Assembly: GCA_947034885.2 (NCBI GenBank)
Contig: OX344751.2
Span: 45,227,082-45,291,081 of the forward strand
Reading direction: 5' to 3'
DNA length: 64,000 bases
DNA from: Thuidium tamariscinum
Taxonomy: Eukaryota; Streptophyta; Bryopsida; Hypnales; Thuidiaceae
In this document: piece by piece, positions 12,104 through 24,240 of the stretch
How the letters are laid out: each line of letters opens with the position of its first letter
Numbering within the stretch: position 1 is the first letter of the stretch
Notes under the pieces: model-generated
Told to the model about the DNA's origin: nothing
The model's database searches: none
The model's input: only the letters and a program-made list of their open reading frames with translations
Translations under genes and position numbers: made by a program

Positions 12104-12993
12104 TTAACCCCTAAATGACCAATGTCCCTTCAAGGGACAAATGAGATTTTGGGCAAGTATCTATGGTCTGAATTTTTGTCATGATTGTTTGAAACTTTTT
12201 TTGAAGATAGAAAAATTGATTAGCTTCATGGGAAATTGGGAATATAATCTTTTGTTAATCAATCCTCAAGAACAAAAGTTATTTCCAAATAGTTCAAAAG
12301 AAGAGAAAAGGGACCCCCTTCTTTTTTTTAAATTTAAGTTTTGAAAAAAATTCTTCTCATAGATTATATTTTTGTCTACTTGAAAAGCTTTGATTCATTC
12401 CAATCTTGTTTTTTATACAAATTGATCATCTTCTTGAAAATGTAACTTGTAGAATTTATTTTTTAATGTAATTTTTATACTTGAAAAAAAATTCAAGTGT
12501 TTTATTTTTCTTCCTAGAATAATCTCACCATTGGAATTAGTGAATTTTAATTCCATCTTAGATAAATTAATACTTTAGATTTTCCTTCTACCTTGTACCT
12601 ACTTCTACTTAACAATTTTTTTAAGAATAAAATAAAGTTTTCTTGCATTTTTCTTTTTTTTCCTAGACTCTCAACTCAATTCTCTACTGTAAATTTTTGA
12701 ATCTTCAAACTCTATATAGCAAAAAATTTAAGTTAAGAAGTTTAAAGTCAAATAATGAAATTCCATGATGTGTTGAAAAACTTGTTTTTTTCACTTCAAA
12801 CATAGATATCTTGCAAATTGTGACATCAAAAAATTTGAAATTTTTTCCACACATTCTCATACTAGTTAGGTGTAATATCCTATCATTAGATTTGCAATAA
12901 AATAATTTTCAAATTCTTTTACTTTTTGTTGTACAAATGGCAGTTTTAAGTGTGTTTTTTCTAGAAAAAAGACCTTGGTCTTTTAGGAATTAA
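12104..12993 (+). mobile_element. TTAA-family non-autonomous DNA element, copy 1
   Basis: The 890-bp copy starts TTAACCCCTAAATGACCAA and ends TTGGTCTTTTAGGAATTAA. The interior follows the same order as the copies at 19338 and 61289: 'tgggcaagt', 'ttttgaaactttttt', 'caatcttgttttt', 'cttacttc/acttctacttaac' and 'aaatggcagtttt' near the right end. No transposase frame is present. Flanks share nothing beyond TTAA. Confidence 0.75.
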
Positions 12994-14463
12994 ATTAATT
13001 GAAAGAAAAAAAAATCTATTTCAAAACAATTTTGTCCATAAAATGTCAAAGATCCAAATGGCCTTCTTGGTTTTCTAGGGATTAAGAATTTGTTGATTAA
13101 ACATCCTACCTTAATTTCTAGTTGGGCATATATCCAAATCTTCATAATATTATATTCTCTTAAATAAAAAATATAGGATTATTGAAATGCCTATTATGGA
13201 TGATGAAAATTATATGAATAGAATATATATCTAGTATTCTTCATCCTAAGCATTTGGTGGTTTTTCATCTATCAATAAAATAGAGAAATTTTTACACAAA
13301 ACATTGCTTAACAAAAGGATTTTTTTTCAAGGATAATATTCTATTTTCCTCATGAATGAAAATTAATTTATAAAATTTAGATTGAAAAGCTTAGGTGATA
13401 ATGTATAATAAAGTGTAATTTCTATAAATGCCATTGGAGTCCAATTCACATTACAAATTATAATCTTATACAATAAAATATTTTTTCTTTGTGATAGGGT
13501 ACATTTCAAAATTATAGTCATTTAAAGGTACATATCTTAAGGTTGATCTTAAAAAAGATAGTGTGGATGAGGTTGGAGGATTTAATTTTAGATGAAGAGC
13601 CATGGCATACAAACCCTTGCCATCTCAACAAAATAAAATTTATCATTCCTTTATAATATGTAACTTAGGTTGTGTAGGTTTAAGATTTTAAATGAATTTG
13701 ACATTTTTTTTATTGCTAATTGTAGTTTTGTATTCAAGTTATTATGATTAATTTGATGATATTGAAATCATTTCATTACAAAATATATTGTAATTAAGTG
13801 CATATTTTGATACATGTACTTGTTTCTATTTTCATAGATCAAAGAGAGAGAGAGAGAGAAAGAGAGAGAAAAAAAAGACTCTTTTCTTTCATGAGATTGG
13901 CAAAAATTAAAACTTTGTTCATCTTAGGTCCCATTAACTCTTGAGCATGCCAACATCCACTTTTCGGATGATGTACAAAGAAGAAACTAAATATCTCATT
14001 CAATGTTATAGTTTTTCATCTACAATTTTTTCTACAATTAGGTATGATTGTCATGTACTGCATGGTATATGTTCAACATCAAAATAGGATGTCTACATTT
14101 TCTAGAAAATGCAAAGGTCAAGAGATGTCAAGATTCGTTGAATTTAAGAATGTTTGAAGGTGGAAATTGAAGCTCCAATAAAAAATTTGAAACAATTTCC
14201 CAGCATTTGGATAGGATGTGACTCTAAAGGTGCATAATGTCACCACAAGCCCTTCATGTATAATATTTTACAACCTCCATTGGTGGAAGTGCAAAGTACA
14301 AGGTAGTTCTATAATTCCTTGAATTGAATTCTTAGCAACTTATCATTCAAGGTGCAGACTTGTCAATGGACAAAACACATAGATTGCAATTTCAGTCACA
14401 AACAGAGAGGAAGTCGGCTTTTGCATGAATGCGCACTCACAGTTGAAGAATCTAGATAATTGT
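12994..14463. other. AT-rich intergenic with GA microsatellite
   Basis: No gene seen. An (AG)n tract lies at about 13845-13871. At about 13030-13085 a block ending 'ttttctagggattaag' looks like another decayed right end of the TTAA family, next to copy 1. Confidence 0.4.
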
Positions 14464-14637
14464 GTTGACAAAACGTTGTTCATACACCTCAACTTTCATT
14501 CATCCAACCTAAATCTCTTATATATATGTACTACTTGGTCTTTCACCTTTAATTATTATTCATTCAAACAAAATAATGTTTTGTATCTTGATGTGTACTT
14601 GAGTGTTCAATTTGAGATTCTAGGATTGTATGAGAGA
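14464..14637 (+). repeat. Dispersed direct repeat, copy 1 of 2
   Basis: About 170 bp closely matches 28022-28195 in the same orientation. Shared blocks include 'cctaaatctct', 'tatatatgtact' and 'ttttgtatcttgatgtgta'. The two copies lie on either side of the copia remnant at 20.5-24.2 kb. They may be pieces of long terminal repeats, but the similarity does not continue far, so this is unproven. Confidence 0.6.
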
Positions 14638-14828
14638 GAAATAGAGATTTTGAGATTGTATGAGATTTTTATTATTCCATTAGAAGAAAACAAGGGGTTT
14701 TGCTACTACAGTTTGCAACAAGTTTTGTGGTTGGATCGGGCATTTACAACTAGGTGACAATTTAGAGACTGTAGTTGCAATGGATAAGTTGCATTAGTTA
14801 CAAGTTAGTTGCGAAAAGTGACCACTAA

Positions 14829-15111
14829 GAGGGATTTGAGGGCTGCAAAGGACCGTTTCGGGATTGTTCCCGAAATAGGGTCTGGGAACGGCTGGCCGCT
14901 GGTTAGCATTTCAAAAAAAATAAAAAATAAAAAAATAAATTTTTGGGTCCTGAAATATGAAAAAAAGTCAAAAAAAAATCTTGAAAAAAAAAAATCGATG
15001 ACGTGGCAGTCGCTCGACCACGTCGGATTCTTGTAGTATTGCGTTCCCGTGGCTGTTTACGCGATTTCGGGCTGTGGGAACTCACAGGCTCCCAGAGCCC
15101 TCAAATCCCTC
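14829..15111. mobile_element. 283-bp MITE with perfect 16-bp terminal inverted repeats
   Basis: The ends are exact reverse complements (GAGGGATTTGAGGGCT...AGCCCTCAAATCCCTC), and each is flanked by CTAA (14825-14828 and 15112-15115). The interior is GC-richer than the surroundings near both ends and has an A-rich centre. A 3-4 bp TAA/CTAA duplication would fit a PIF/Harbinger-type element, but the class is inferred only from the ends. Confidence 0.75.
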
Positions 15112-15337
15112 CTAATGAAAGTTGTTTTCATCTGATAGCCTCTAAAGAACTTCGTCGATGAACTCTTTTGATATGGTTGTTGATGTAGAATTTGATTGTC
15201 GCAACTCGTTTGCAACTAGCTTGCAATTGGATTATTTAAAGATTTTAAAGCTTTTAATCTATCTTCTTTTTTAAATTAGCAATTCAAATATTTATATTGA
15301 TAGATTTCACTACTTTAAAAAAATTTACAATTTTGCA

Positions 15338-15427
15338 GATTTCTACAATTGATAGATTTTTACAATTGGTAGATTTTTGTAAACTATAGAAATCTAAAAA
15401 TTGTAAAAATCTACAAGTTGTAGAAAT
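15338..15427. repeat. Near-perfect hairpin, ~44-bp arms
   Basis: The arm beginning 'atttctacaattgatag' pairs with the reverse complement of 'tgtaaaaatctacaagttg' and its neighbours, leaving only a few unpaired bases at the centre. Transcribed RNA would fold into a long stem. It is AT-rich and could simply be repeat-derived. Confidence 0.55.
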
Positions 15428-15559
15428 ATACAAAATATATAAATATTAGATTTTCATTATTAAAATTCATTATACAAGAATGCTATAACTTATGATTCTT
15501 ATATGTATAATTTAATGATAATCCTAACAATTGATATGGGATAATTGATATGAAACTTA

Positions 15560-15790
15560 ATCCTAGTTGTTTTTTAGTTGTATACTAATTGTTTCTTAGT
15601 TGTAATGTAGTTGCTTACTAGTTGAGTTGAATGCTAGTTGCATAATCGCACAATAGTTGCACGATAGTTGTATAGTTGCATAGTAGTTACATAGAAGTTG
15701 CACAATTGCATAGTAGTTGTATAAAAGTTGCATAGTCACACAATAGTCACACAAATACTAGTCAATAATTGTAATGAATATTGGATGTAG
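15560..15790 (+). repeat. Degenerate tandem repeat of a TAGTTGCA-like unit
   Basis: A short motif (agttgca/agttgta, sometimes agtcaca) recurs many times at about 8-17 bp spacing over more than 200 bp. Low-complexity satellite-like sequence without coding capacity. Confidence 0.6.
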
Positions 15791-16600
15791 ATTACCTTAC
15801 AATTTCTTTTTCTTTTTCATTCTTGTAATCCTAAACTTCATTTTGCAACTACTTTGCGACTACTTTGCAATTACAACAATGTAAACGTCAATTTGGTGCA
15901 AATATAGAGGGTTCTAGTTGCACAGCAATTGCATAAGACATGTAGTTGCATTACAATTGGTTGTAGCAGATACATTTTTTTTAGTGTTCAAACATAGTTT
16001 GTATCAAAGCGTGGTGAAGATTCTTAAATCTTAAGGTTATTACTTGCACGATTTTTCTTTGAGTCTATTACAATAGGCCAATCATAATTGTTTTATAATA
16101 TTTTATGCATCTTTCTTTTTCACAACAGCTCCTATGTCCTTTAGATTCAATAATCTTTGTAGACAAATCTTTAATATGATCTTATATAATCCAAATCCTA
16201 CAACTAGTCATGCCAAAAGATCCTATAGTTTCTTATGAAGCAAAATTGACCAATTTATTGAATTTTCATCTTTAGAAATATATGATTATGCGGTGTTGTG
16301 CTGCAAATGTAGACACTGTGTAAAAATATGTACATCTATATACTTTAGATAAATTTTGACATTTATAACGTAACAAAGAAGATGATGTCTTTTGAGATGG
16401 CTTCAAGGTGACGCCTTCTCTTTGCTATTACATGCAACTATAAAGAGAAGGATTTGCTTAAGAGTTTTATCACATTTTATTTGAATTTTCTTTGTCGTTC
16501 ATTTAGATTATACTATGTTGAATTGAAAGATTTTTTCTGAGTCTCAAGATGAAGAATCTCAACTGGAGCGTGAGTTTGAATTTTTTTTATTGCAACTGTT

Positions 16601-16787
16601 GAATCGGCGACAACTACCACTAGGTCCTTCATTGCTATATAGGTGACTAGAAGACAAAGCTGGGCCATCGCGATCATCAAAACAACCTTGTGTGAATCAG
16701 CGACAACTACCACTAGGTTTTTCATTGCTATATAGGCGGCCAGAAGACAAAGCTAGGCCATCACGATCATCAAAACAACCTTGTGTG
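16601..16787 (+). repeat. Two-copy tandem repeat, 93-bp period
   Basis: The unit beginning GAATCGGCGACAACTACCAC at 16601 repeats from 16694 with only a few substitutions, including the block 'agaagacaaagct'. The minus-strand frame at 16513-16725 is a product of this duplication and is not a convincing gene. Confidence 0.8.
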
Positions 16788-19337
16788 GAGAAACAATGGC
16801 ACGACAATCTTCAACGTGAAACTTGAACATTGGTGATTCTGTTGCAGGTTGAATGCGTTGAGCCCGGCAGCCGTGAAGTTACATTTGAAGAATGTTTTGA
16901 AGGTTTAAACAATGAATAGTATTATAACATGATGAGGCCTATCGAAGGGAGTTGTGGTCCCGAACGATGGTTAAAGGGGCCAATCAACCCTTTAACTAAG
17001 GCGAATCATGCCGATTATGTTGTTGCTACCGTAAAATACATCCTCAAGTTCTTGTAGATGGAGTGATATTTTGATTGGACTTCTAGTTTTTTACCTCTAA
17101 TAAATGTATGTTAAGTTTTAGTTCTTCATCTATACTTGGAGTGATTTTCTATAATAATTTTGTATTTGTGGAGTAGTTGGAGGGAAATATATTCAAATGG
17201 TTTGTCTTCTAGGTGAACTTGAAGTGAATTTCTTTCAAAGATAAAGATAAGGAGAAAATTGTGGGGCCAAATAAGTGCTCAATTATTGTTAGAAGAGTTT
17301 GGGGACTGAGTTAGGGGCTGAACCTACTTGTTTGTATGGTTAGAGTGAAGATAGGGTAGAGAGAAAGGTGGGTATTATTCATCTTTTCTCTCATTGTGAG
17401 TTTAGGAAAGGATCCGAATGTTTGAGGACCTATTGTGTTATGAATTTGAAGAATTTTGAAATGAAAATTAGAGGACTTGTGTATCATGGTGTTTAGTTTC
17501 TAAATTGATCTCACTTGCTTAATTTGAAGTTTTGAGTTGAGAATTGTACTTGTTTGAGTGGAGAGAGGTCTATTGCCTTTCATATGGGAGGGCTGAGACT
17601 TTGACCAACCATAAAAGACGGATAATTTCTTGGTTTGCAATGAAATTTGAAGGGAGTGTAAAAAATTGAGTTAGGTTTCTAAAATGATATCATGCATTCT
17701 ATTTGGAGCTTGTATGAGTGAGTTGTGAGTGTAGAAGTGAAGGAAGGCCTGGTTGTTTTTTCTTCTTAAAGTCAAAACTTTGGATGGTTATAGAAGTTGA
17801 ATAGAGTTTTAGAATCATTTGAAATTTGGAGGAGAAGTATAATTTTGTGTTATCTTTCCAAAAAGCTATCATTTAGCTCATTTGGATCTATAAAGAAACG
17901 GTAACACTCTTCCAAAGTTCAGTTTGGGAATTGGAGTTGTGGTTGGAGGAGTTTTGAAGATTTGTGTGTTTGTGTATGTGGCTTGTGGCTTTGTAATCTT
18001 TGTTGTTGCAGGTGGCTTGTATAAAACCAACGCTAACTTCATTTTGTATCGTGAGCAACAAAGTGGGGTTAATTGTCCACATGGTCGAATTTGGGTGACA
18101 AAGTGGGGTTAATGGCCCCATATAGTTGAGACTTGTTTGTTCTTACGGTGAAGCTTGTTTCTTAAAGGTGGTCATCGGGAGTTTGAAAGTTTAGGAGTTA
18201 ATCTTTCGGACGGCTCAGCTTATGGTCTGGCTGTCCTATTTTATCTGTCCAAGGAATTATTTCTTATTACACACCCTTACCTTTGGCCCTTTAGAACTTA
18301 CACAAGATAGGCCAACAGAAGACCAAGTGAAGATTCAAGTGAAAAATCAAGCAAAGATTCGAGTTTCAAGACATTCTTGTTAATACTCAACAACTTGCAA
18401 CCAGACACCATGTGTGTTCCCTAAGCACACTCCTCTCAACTTGACAGCGGATAGTAAGAAAGGAGAAATTTTTGATGGTCTTCTCCATACTTCTTGCAAC
18501 CTCATTGAATGTCCCTATAGATGAAACAAATTTCAATGAGAGGACAAAATCAAATGTTTTATGATATAAATTATTAGCATGTCTATCAAACCATCACTTT
18601 TAGTGTAATTGACTAAGTACCAACATCCTATATCTTTGTGGGATTTTCTTTGTCAATCCTTTGAGGTTGAAAATAATAACAAAAAAATTGAACTTAAAAA
18701 TTGTCTTTCCTTTATTTCCTTCTCACAAAGTGTAGTAGTGGAAACTTATTTTTTACAATTTTGTTAGAATCTAGCATAGTTGTTTGCTATTGGAAGATTG
18801 ACGATATAGATCTAGTTCAAATTGTCATGAAAGCATTGTTTGACAATTACAATTACTTTTCACATAACTATACAAATGCAGGTTGCTCTCTAACTCTTAA
18901 TAGTTCATTTTAGTGATGGAAGAGAATCGCCTGCAATCCAAAGTTGTAACAACAATTGTTGATTTAGATGCTTTGTTCATTTGAAGTAAACTCCAATTCT
19001 AATACAACAAACAACAAAATTGATATCAAGTAGGATCCAACTTCTAGGGACAACAATTCCACTAACATCTAGGATTCTAAAATAATTATAATTCCTTTGA
19101 AAATTTTCAAAATTGCTAAAGTTGATGCTTCTATTGCGGTCAATTTGGGCATCACAAGGACATGTGTTTACATTACCTTGCAGATATTCACAACTTTGAA
19201 GTAGACAAACTTGCCAAACTTAGCATTAAACATTTTTTAGTGAATATTTTTCAAGAAGAAGTATCCTAGCCAAATGATGAGGAATGCAAAGAATCAAACA
19301 ACATAGAGTATATGAACCCCAACAACTATGAGATGTT
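16788..19337. other. Intergenic, no gene seen
   Basis: Moderately AT-rich. Small frames near 17888-18121 on both strands overlap one another and have no recognised domain. A short phrase 'gacaaagtggggttaa' occurs twice in slightly different form at about 18058-18112. I see no other structure. Confidence 0.4.
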
Positions 19338-20271
19338 TTAACCTCTAAAGGACCATTGTCCCCTCAAGAGACAAAATGGATTTCAAGCAGGTTTCCATGA
19401 CTTCAATTTTTGGTGAAACTTTTTGAAACTTTCTCACAAGATATAAAAACTGATGAACTTTGTGGGAATGTAATTTTTATTTCAATTGGTGACCAAGAGC
19501 AAAAGTTATACCACAAAAAGCCCAAATTTTCATTTAGCGTGCAGAATTATTTTATTGCAAAAAGTCAAAAAAAAAAATTTCAATTTTTTTTTCTAGAATA
19601 ATATATTTTTGCTTACATGTGAAACTTTGATTCACTCTATTTGGACTTATAGTGAGAAAATTATGGACAATCTTGTTTTTCAAGCAATCTAAACTTCTTC
19701 TTGAAAAAATAACTTATAGGATTCATTTTGAATGCAATTTTTAAAATTTAAAAAAAAATGTTCGACAAGGTTATGTTTACTTGCTAGAACAATCTCACCA
19801 TTGGGATTATTGTATTTCAAATTTTCAATCTCATCTTAGAGTTATTAAGGATTTAATTTTTCGTTCAATTTAGGACCTACATCTACGTAACAATTTTCTA
19901 AAGAATGAAAGTCAAGTGTTTTTTGTATGAAATTTTTTTCCTAGATTCTCAACTCAATTTTTCAACACAAAAAATTATAAATTCAAGTTCTATAGTGCAA
20001 ATATTTTTTACAAATGGCGGTCAAAGTCATCTGAAAATACAGACCATAGTTCAAAAAAACTTGTATTTCCAACTTTGAATGCTCACATCTTCCAATATAT
20101 ATGGTCAAACTTCATGAAATTTTTACCACATGATTTCAGTCAAATTAAGTATAAAATCCAATGGTTAGATTCTTAAGAAAATGTATTTTTGTTTTTTTGG
20201 ATGAATGCAATAGAAATGGCAATTTTGAGAGATTTTTGACAGAAAAATGGCCTTGGTCCTTTAGGGGTTAA
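19338..20271 (+). mobile_element. TTAA-family non-autonomous DNA element, copy 2
   Basis: The 934-bp copy starts TTAACCTCTAAAGGACCA and ends TTGGTCCTTTAGGGGTTAA. The flanks (gagatgtt and gctactat) show no duplication beyond TTAA. The interior aligns with copies 1, 3 and 4 through blocks such as 'ttttgaaacttt', 'tttggacttatagtgagaaaa', 'cacattgggatt' and 'atggcaattttgag'. No open frame for a transposase. Confidence 0.85.
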
Positions 20272-20499
20272 GCTACTATTTTGTCTCTTCATCTTCTTGT
20301 CATAGACTCTAATTGGTATGTCAACAAGGGGGGAAGTCACTACATTAGTGGAAATTAGAACAATTTTTCTACCTTAGATCACCATAGAAGTAGTGCAAGA
20401 ACTATAGGTGGAGAGAGCTACAAAATTGCAAGTAGAGAGAATTATGTACCAAATTGTAAGCAAAGGTTTTGTACACTTTACTTTACTTCATGGTGAGAA

Positions 20500-23400
20500 T
20501 AAAAATGTATACAATGTTTTGTGTATTCCTAGCTTGAGGGAAAAATTATTATCCAGATTGGCTCTTTGATTGATAAAGGTATTATAGCATGCTTCAATGA
20601 TCAAAAGTGCATTATTTATAATTGTGGCAATAAAGAGATCATTGCCAAAGGCTCCTCCAATAAGAAGAATGGCTTATATCAACTTGCTACACTCAATGTC
20701 AATGAAACAATTAATTTAGGTGAAAGCAACAATTAGAAAGCACATGTTTGGTATCACAGAGTAGACTATATAAGTTATGATTGGTTACATCAACTTTCTT
20801 AAAGAAGGATGGTTATAGGGCTTCCCTATATATCCATTTATAGAGAAATTTGTGATCAATGCCAAGTAGGGAAACACTCGAGAGAATCCTTTCTTCTATA
20901 CAACTTTTCAAGAGCCTTGGCGCCACTTAAGTAGCTGCATCTTGACCTTTGCAAACCTTTGCCGAAACCATTACTTAATGGATCAAAATATTTCATGGTG
21001 ATTATTGATGATTTCAGTTGCTATATTTTGATTTTTTTTTTCTTATAGAAAAAATCAAAGGCTTATGAAATATTCAAGATTTAAAAAAACATAATCAAAC
21101 TTCAAAGTCTATATAGTTTGAAGTGACTGTGGTGGAGACTTTATGTCAAAAGAATTTTCAACACTATTTGAAGAAATTGGCATCAAACGTCAACTTACAA
21201 ATGTTGATTTACTAAAGCAAAATGGGATGGTTGAGTGCACTAATCAAAACTTGCTTGAAATTATAAGGAATATAAGCAGTTGAGCATTAATTCCTCATTT
21301 TTTTATAGACGGAAGCTATCGACAATACTTCTTTTTTAATTAATTGGTCACCTATTGTAGTAAGTTTTGTGGTAAATCCATACCAATGATTCTTCAGGAA
21401 AATCCTTGACATTTCGTTTTCAAGGATCTTTAGATCAAAAGTGCATGTTTGGATTGACAAAAATTTAAAAGATAAACTTGAACCAAAAGTCAAAATTGGT
21501 TTATTTTGTAGTGTATGATGAACTTATATAACAAAAAGCTAACTTTATTGCTTAATGTTAGGTTTGATGAATCTAGCATAATATCAAAACCTACAATTTA
21601 TCACACACCTACACATGTGTCGATTACCACCTTTCAAGGCAAAAACCACTCACCTAACATTCATCCTCAAATAGTGTCTATAATCCCACTAAAGCCTAAA
21701 CATGAATTTAGCCCACGAGCTATAAAGGATCCATCTATTGTACAAAAGTTTGAACCTACTCAAGTTATAGTTGATACTCTATAACTAACTATCAATGCTC
21801 AAGAACCTTTTGCCCGCCATATACTACCACTTTAGAATAGATAGCCATCAATTAGACTCTAGAATAGTTACGCATACTCAATAGAGTCTAATATGATAGA
21901 AGATCCCAAAATAGGTCACTCATTTGATTCCCTACAATTTGTGGGGATCATTGAACCAATTGAATACAATTATTTCTTTAGAATCATAAACAAACCTTTT
22001 GAACTTGTGAGTTTTGCTAAAGCAAATTCCCACCTAGGCTGGAAAAAAATATGGAGTCAGAAAAATAATCCCTACTTAAAAACCAAACTAAGAAACTTTG
22101 TGATCAACCTATGGGCATTAAATAAGTGATTGCTAAGTGGATTATAGACTAAAATTGGCCTCCATGGAGAGCCTTCAAAATTAAAAGCTTGATTTGTAGC
22201 ATGGGGGATTCGACAAACTAAAGGTATTGACTTTGATGAAGTATTTGCCATTGTTGCAAAATGGAAAGCAGTGATAATGGTCATAGCCCTAGCAACAAAC
22301 AATGATTGGGTCCTTATATATCTCAATGTTATAGCAACTATTTTGAATGGTGATCTTCAAAAAGTTGTATATATGGAAGTATGTGAGTGTTTCATTGATT
22401 CCTCAACCGCCAACAAAGTTTGTAGACTCAAGAAATCTCTAGTTGGATTATAATATTCCCCATGAACTTGGTTTCACAAGATAAATAGTTTTTTGATGGA
22501 AAAAGGATTGTCTTATGAAGAGGCCGATTATAGCTTGTTTTACATTACAATTAATGGAGGGATTATTATTTTTATATTTTATGCCAATGATTTGCTATTA
22601 TTTGGCTTAGACAACATTGGAATTTACAATCTATAAGAAAAACTTATGCAAAAATTTACTATGACAAACCTTGGTGATGTTCATCATAACCTAGGAGTTG
22701 GATTCATTAAATTAGAGTGTGACATTTTCTTATCTCAATCATCATACATAGATCAGATTCTTAAAGAATTCAACATAGAATTGAATACACCAGTTGTAGT
22801 CCCTATGGTCGAAGGTGCAAGTCTTGGACCAGAAATAGATTTTCCCTAGGTTGATTTAAAAAAGTTTTAAAGATTAGTTGGTATGCTAATCTACTTGGTT
22901 AATACTAAACTTTCATGTGCCATAGGCGTTCTAAGTAGATTTATGCATAACCCCTTGGTGATTGCAAAAAACAATTGCTAATTTTGTTGCATTTTCAATG
23001 GGGAGTACTTTAAAATTAGAAAAATAGTTTTTTAAATTTAAAGAAAAATGAATGATGTATACATCTTTTAAGACAAAGGTAACTACCAAATGAGAAAATA
23101 TATAGAAAAATTCTCTAAATAGGAGAACTAGAAAAGTGCCAAATTCTCAAGAAAATACATAGTTGCTTTGATGTTTTAATTAGGAAAAAATAGGAATTTT
23201 AAAAAAATAAAAAAATAAAAATTTGACATTTGAAACAACTTTGTAGATATGGCCATTCACCAAAAAACTCACCAAAATCATTTTTTACATGTTTCAAAAT
23301 GCAAGCAAAAAAAGGCTCACTTTGTAGACTTCTATACCATATAAAGATATCTATTTTAAAATTTTCTTCAACTATTAGCTATAAGTCTACTAGAAGACCA

Positions 23401-24240
23401 TCTTTTCAAAATTTTACCTCAATTTTTTTTTGAGTGTTAAATAGTACTAAAAAACTCCAAATTGGCAAGTGTGACATTAAATTGGGGCCTATTTTTGGAT
23501 AGTAAAATATTTTTAAAAATTACAAAAGAAAATTAGATAAGGTATATAATATTCATGAGTACATTTTTATAAATCTTGAGTCATTTTAAACCCGAATACA
23601 AAAACTATGGCTAAAAAATAGATCAGTCGACATCATGTGATGTAAAATAGTATGTACAAGTGTTTTTTGCAATCATTGCCCTTATCAAGTTCCTCACCTT
23701 GAAGTAGACAATAAAATTCTAAGGTATATCAAAGGATCCAAGGATTTTGGGATCTCTTACAAGAGATATTCAAGTTCGTTTATAATTGGCTTTACTAATG
23801 CAAATTGGGCAAATTGTAAGATTGATAGAAAGTCCATTACCAAGTAGATATTCAATGTACACGAGGGCCTATATCATGGTCATTGAAAAAAAACCATACT
23901 ACTACCATCTCTTCAATTGATGAAGAAGCAAAAGCATTAATTAAAGGCATTAGAGAAGCAATATGGCTACAACTCTATACCCAAATATCAACGAGATTGT
24001 ACCCACTCTCATCACATAGTTTTCTAACAACCAAAGTAAACTCAAGGCAATAAGAAATTCAGTTCATCATGAGTAGTTAAAACACATAGAACTATGGCTA
24101 TACTTCATTTGAAAATATGTACCAACTTGTAATCAAGTAGTTGATATTCTAATGAAACCTTTTTGCAAACAATGATTTACAAAATTAGAGACAAAACGGG
24201 AATTGTCAACCTTAGATCACTGAAGGAACATTAGATTCTA
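20500..24240 (+). pseudogene. Ty1/copia retrotransposon pol remnant
   Basis: Decayed copia polyprotein in the normal domain order, broken by many stops and frameshifts. A GAG-pre-integrase-like part lies at about 20500-20900 (VYNVLCIPSL, then CDQCQVGKHS at ~20851). An integrase core follows at about 20930-21290 (LHLDL, FMVIIDDFS, NGMVECTNQN). Reverse transcriptase lies at about 22195-22930 (GIDFDEVFAIVAKW, LNGDLQKVVYMEV, KVCRLKKSLVGL, and YANDLLLF where active elements have YVDD). RNase H is at about 23700-24180 (KILRYIKGSKDFGISY, ANWANCKIDRKS). A MITE-like element at 22959-23675 splits reverse transcriptase from RNase H. I could not place paired long terminal repeats. It is not functional: the catalytic motif is altered and the frame is lost. 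Confidence 0.85.
22959..23675. mobile_element. ~0.7-kb inverted-end element nested in the copia remnant
   Basis: The ends TGATTGCAAAAAACA and its reverse complement are identical over 15 bases. Immediately left is copia coding sequence (SRFMHNPL) and immediately right copia coding resumes (HLEVDNKILRYIKG), so it inserted into the retroelement. The ends resemble those at about 30816-31525. A clean target duplication could not be defined. No coding capacity. Confidence 0.75.

Larger units (their letters stand above)
15112..16600. other. Repeat-rich AT stretch; possible decayed primer-binding site
   Basis: Apart from the hairpin and tandem repeat listed separately, no gene is seen. At about 15993-16008 'tttgtatcaaagcg' resembles the plant retrotransposon primer-binding consensus TGGTATCAGAGC (initiator tRNA-Met) with mismatches. 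It may mark the start of an old LTR element, but I give this little weight. Confidence 0.25.
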
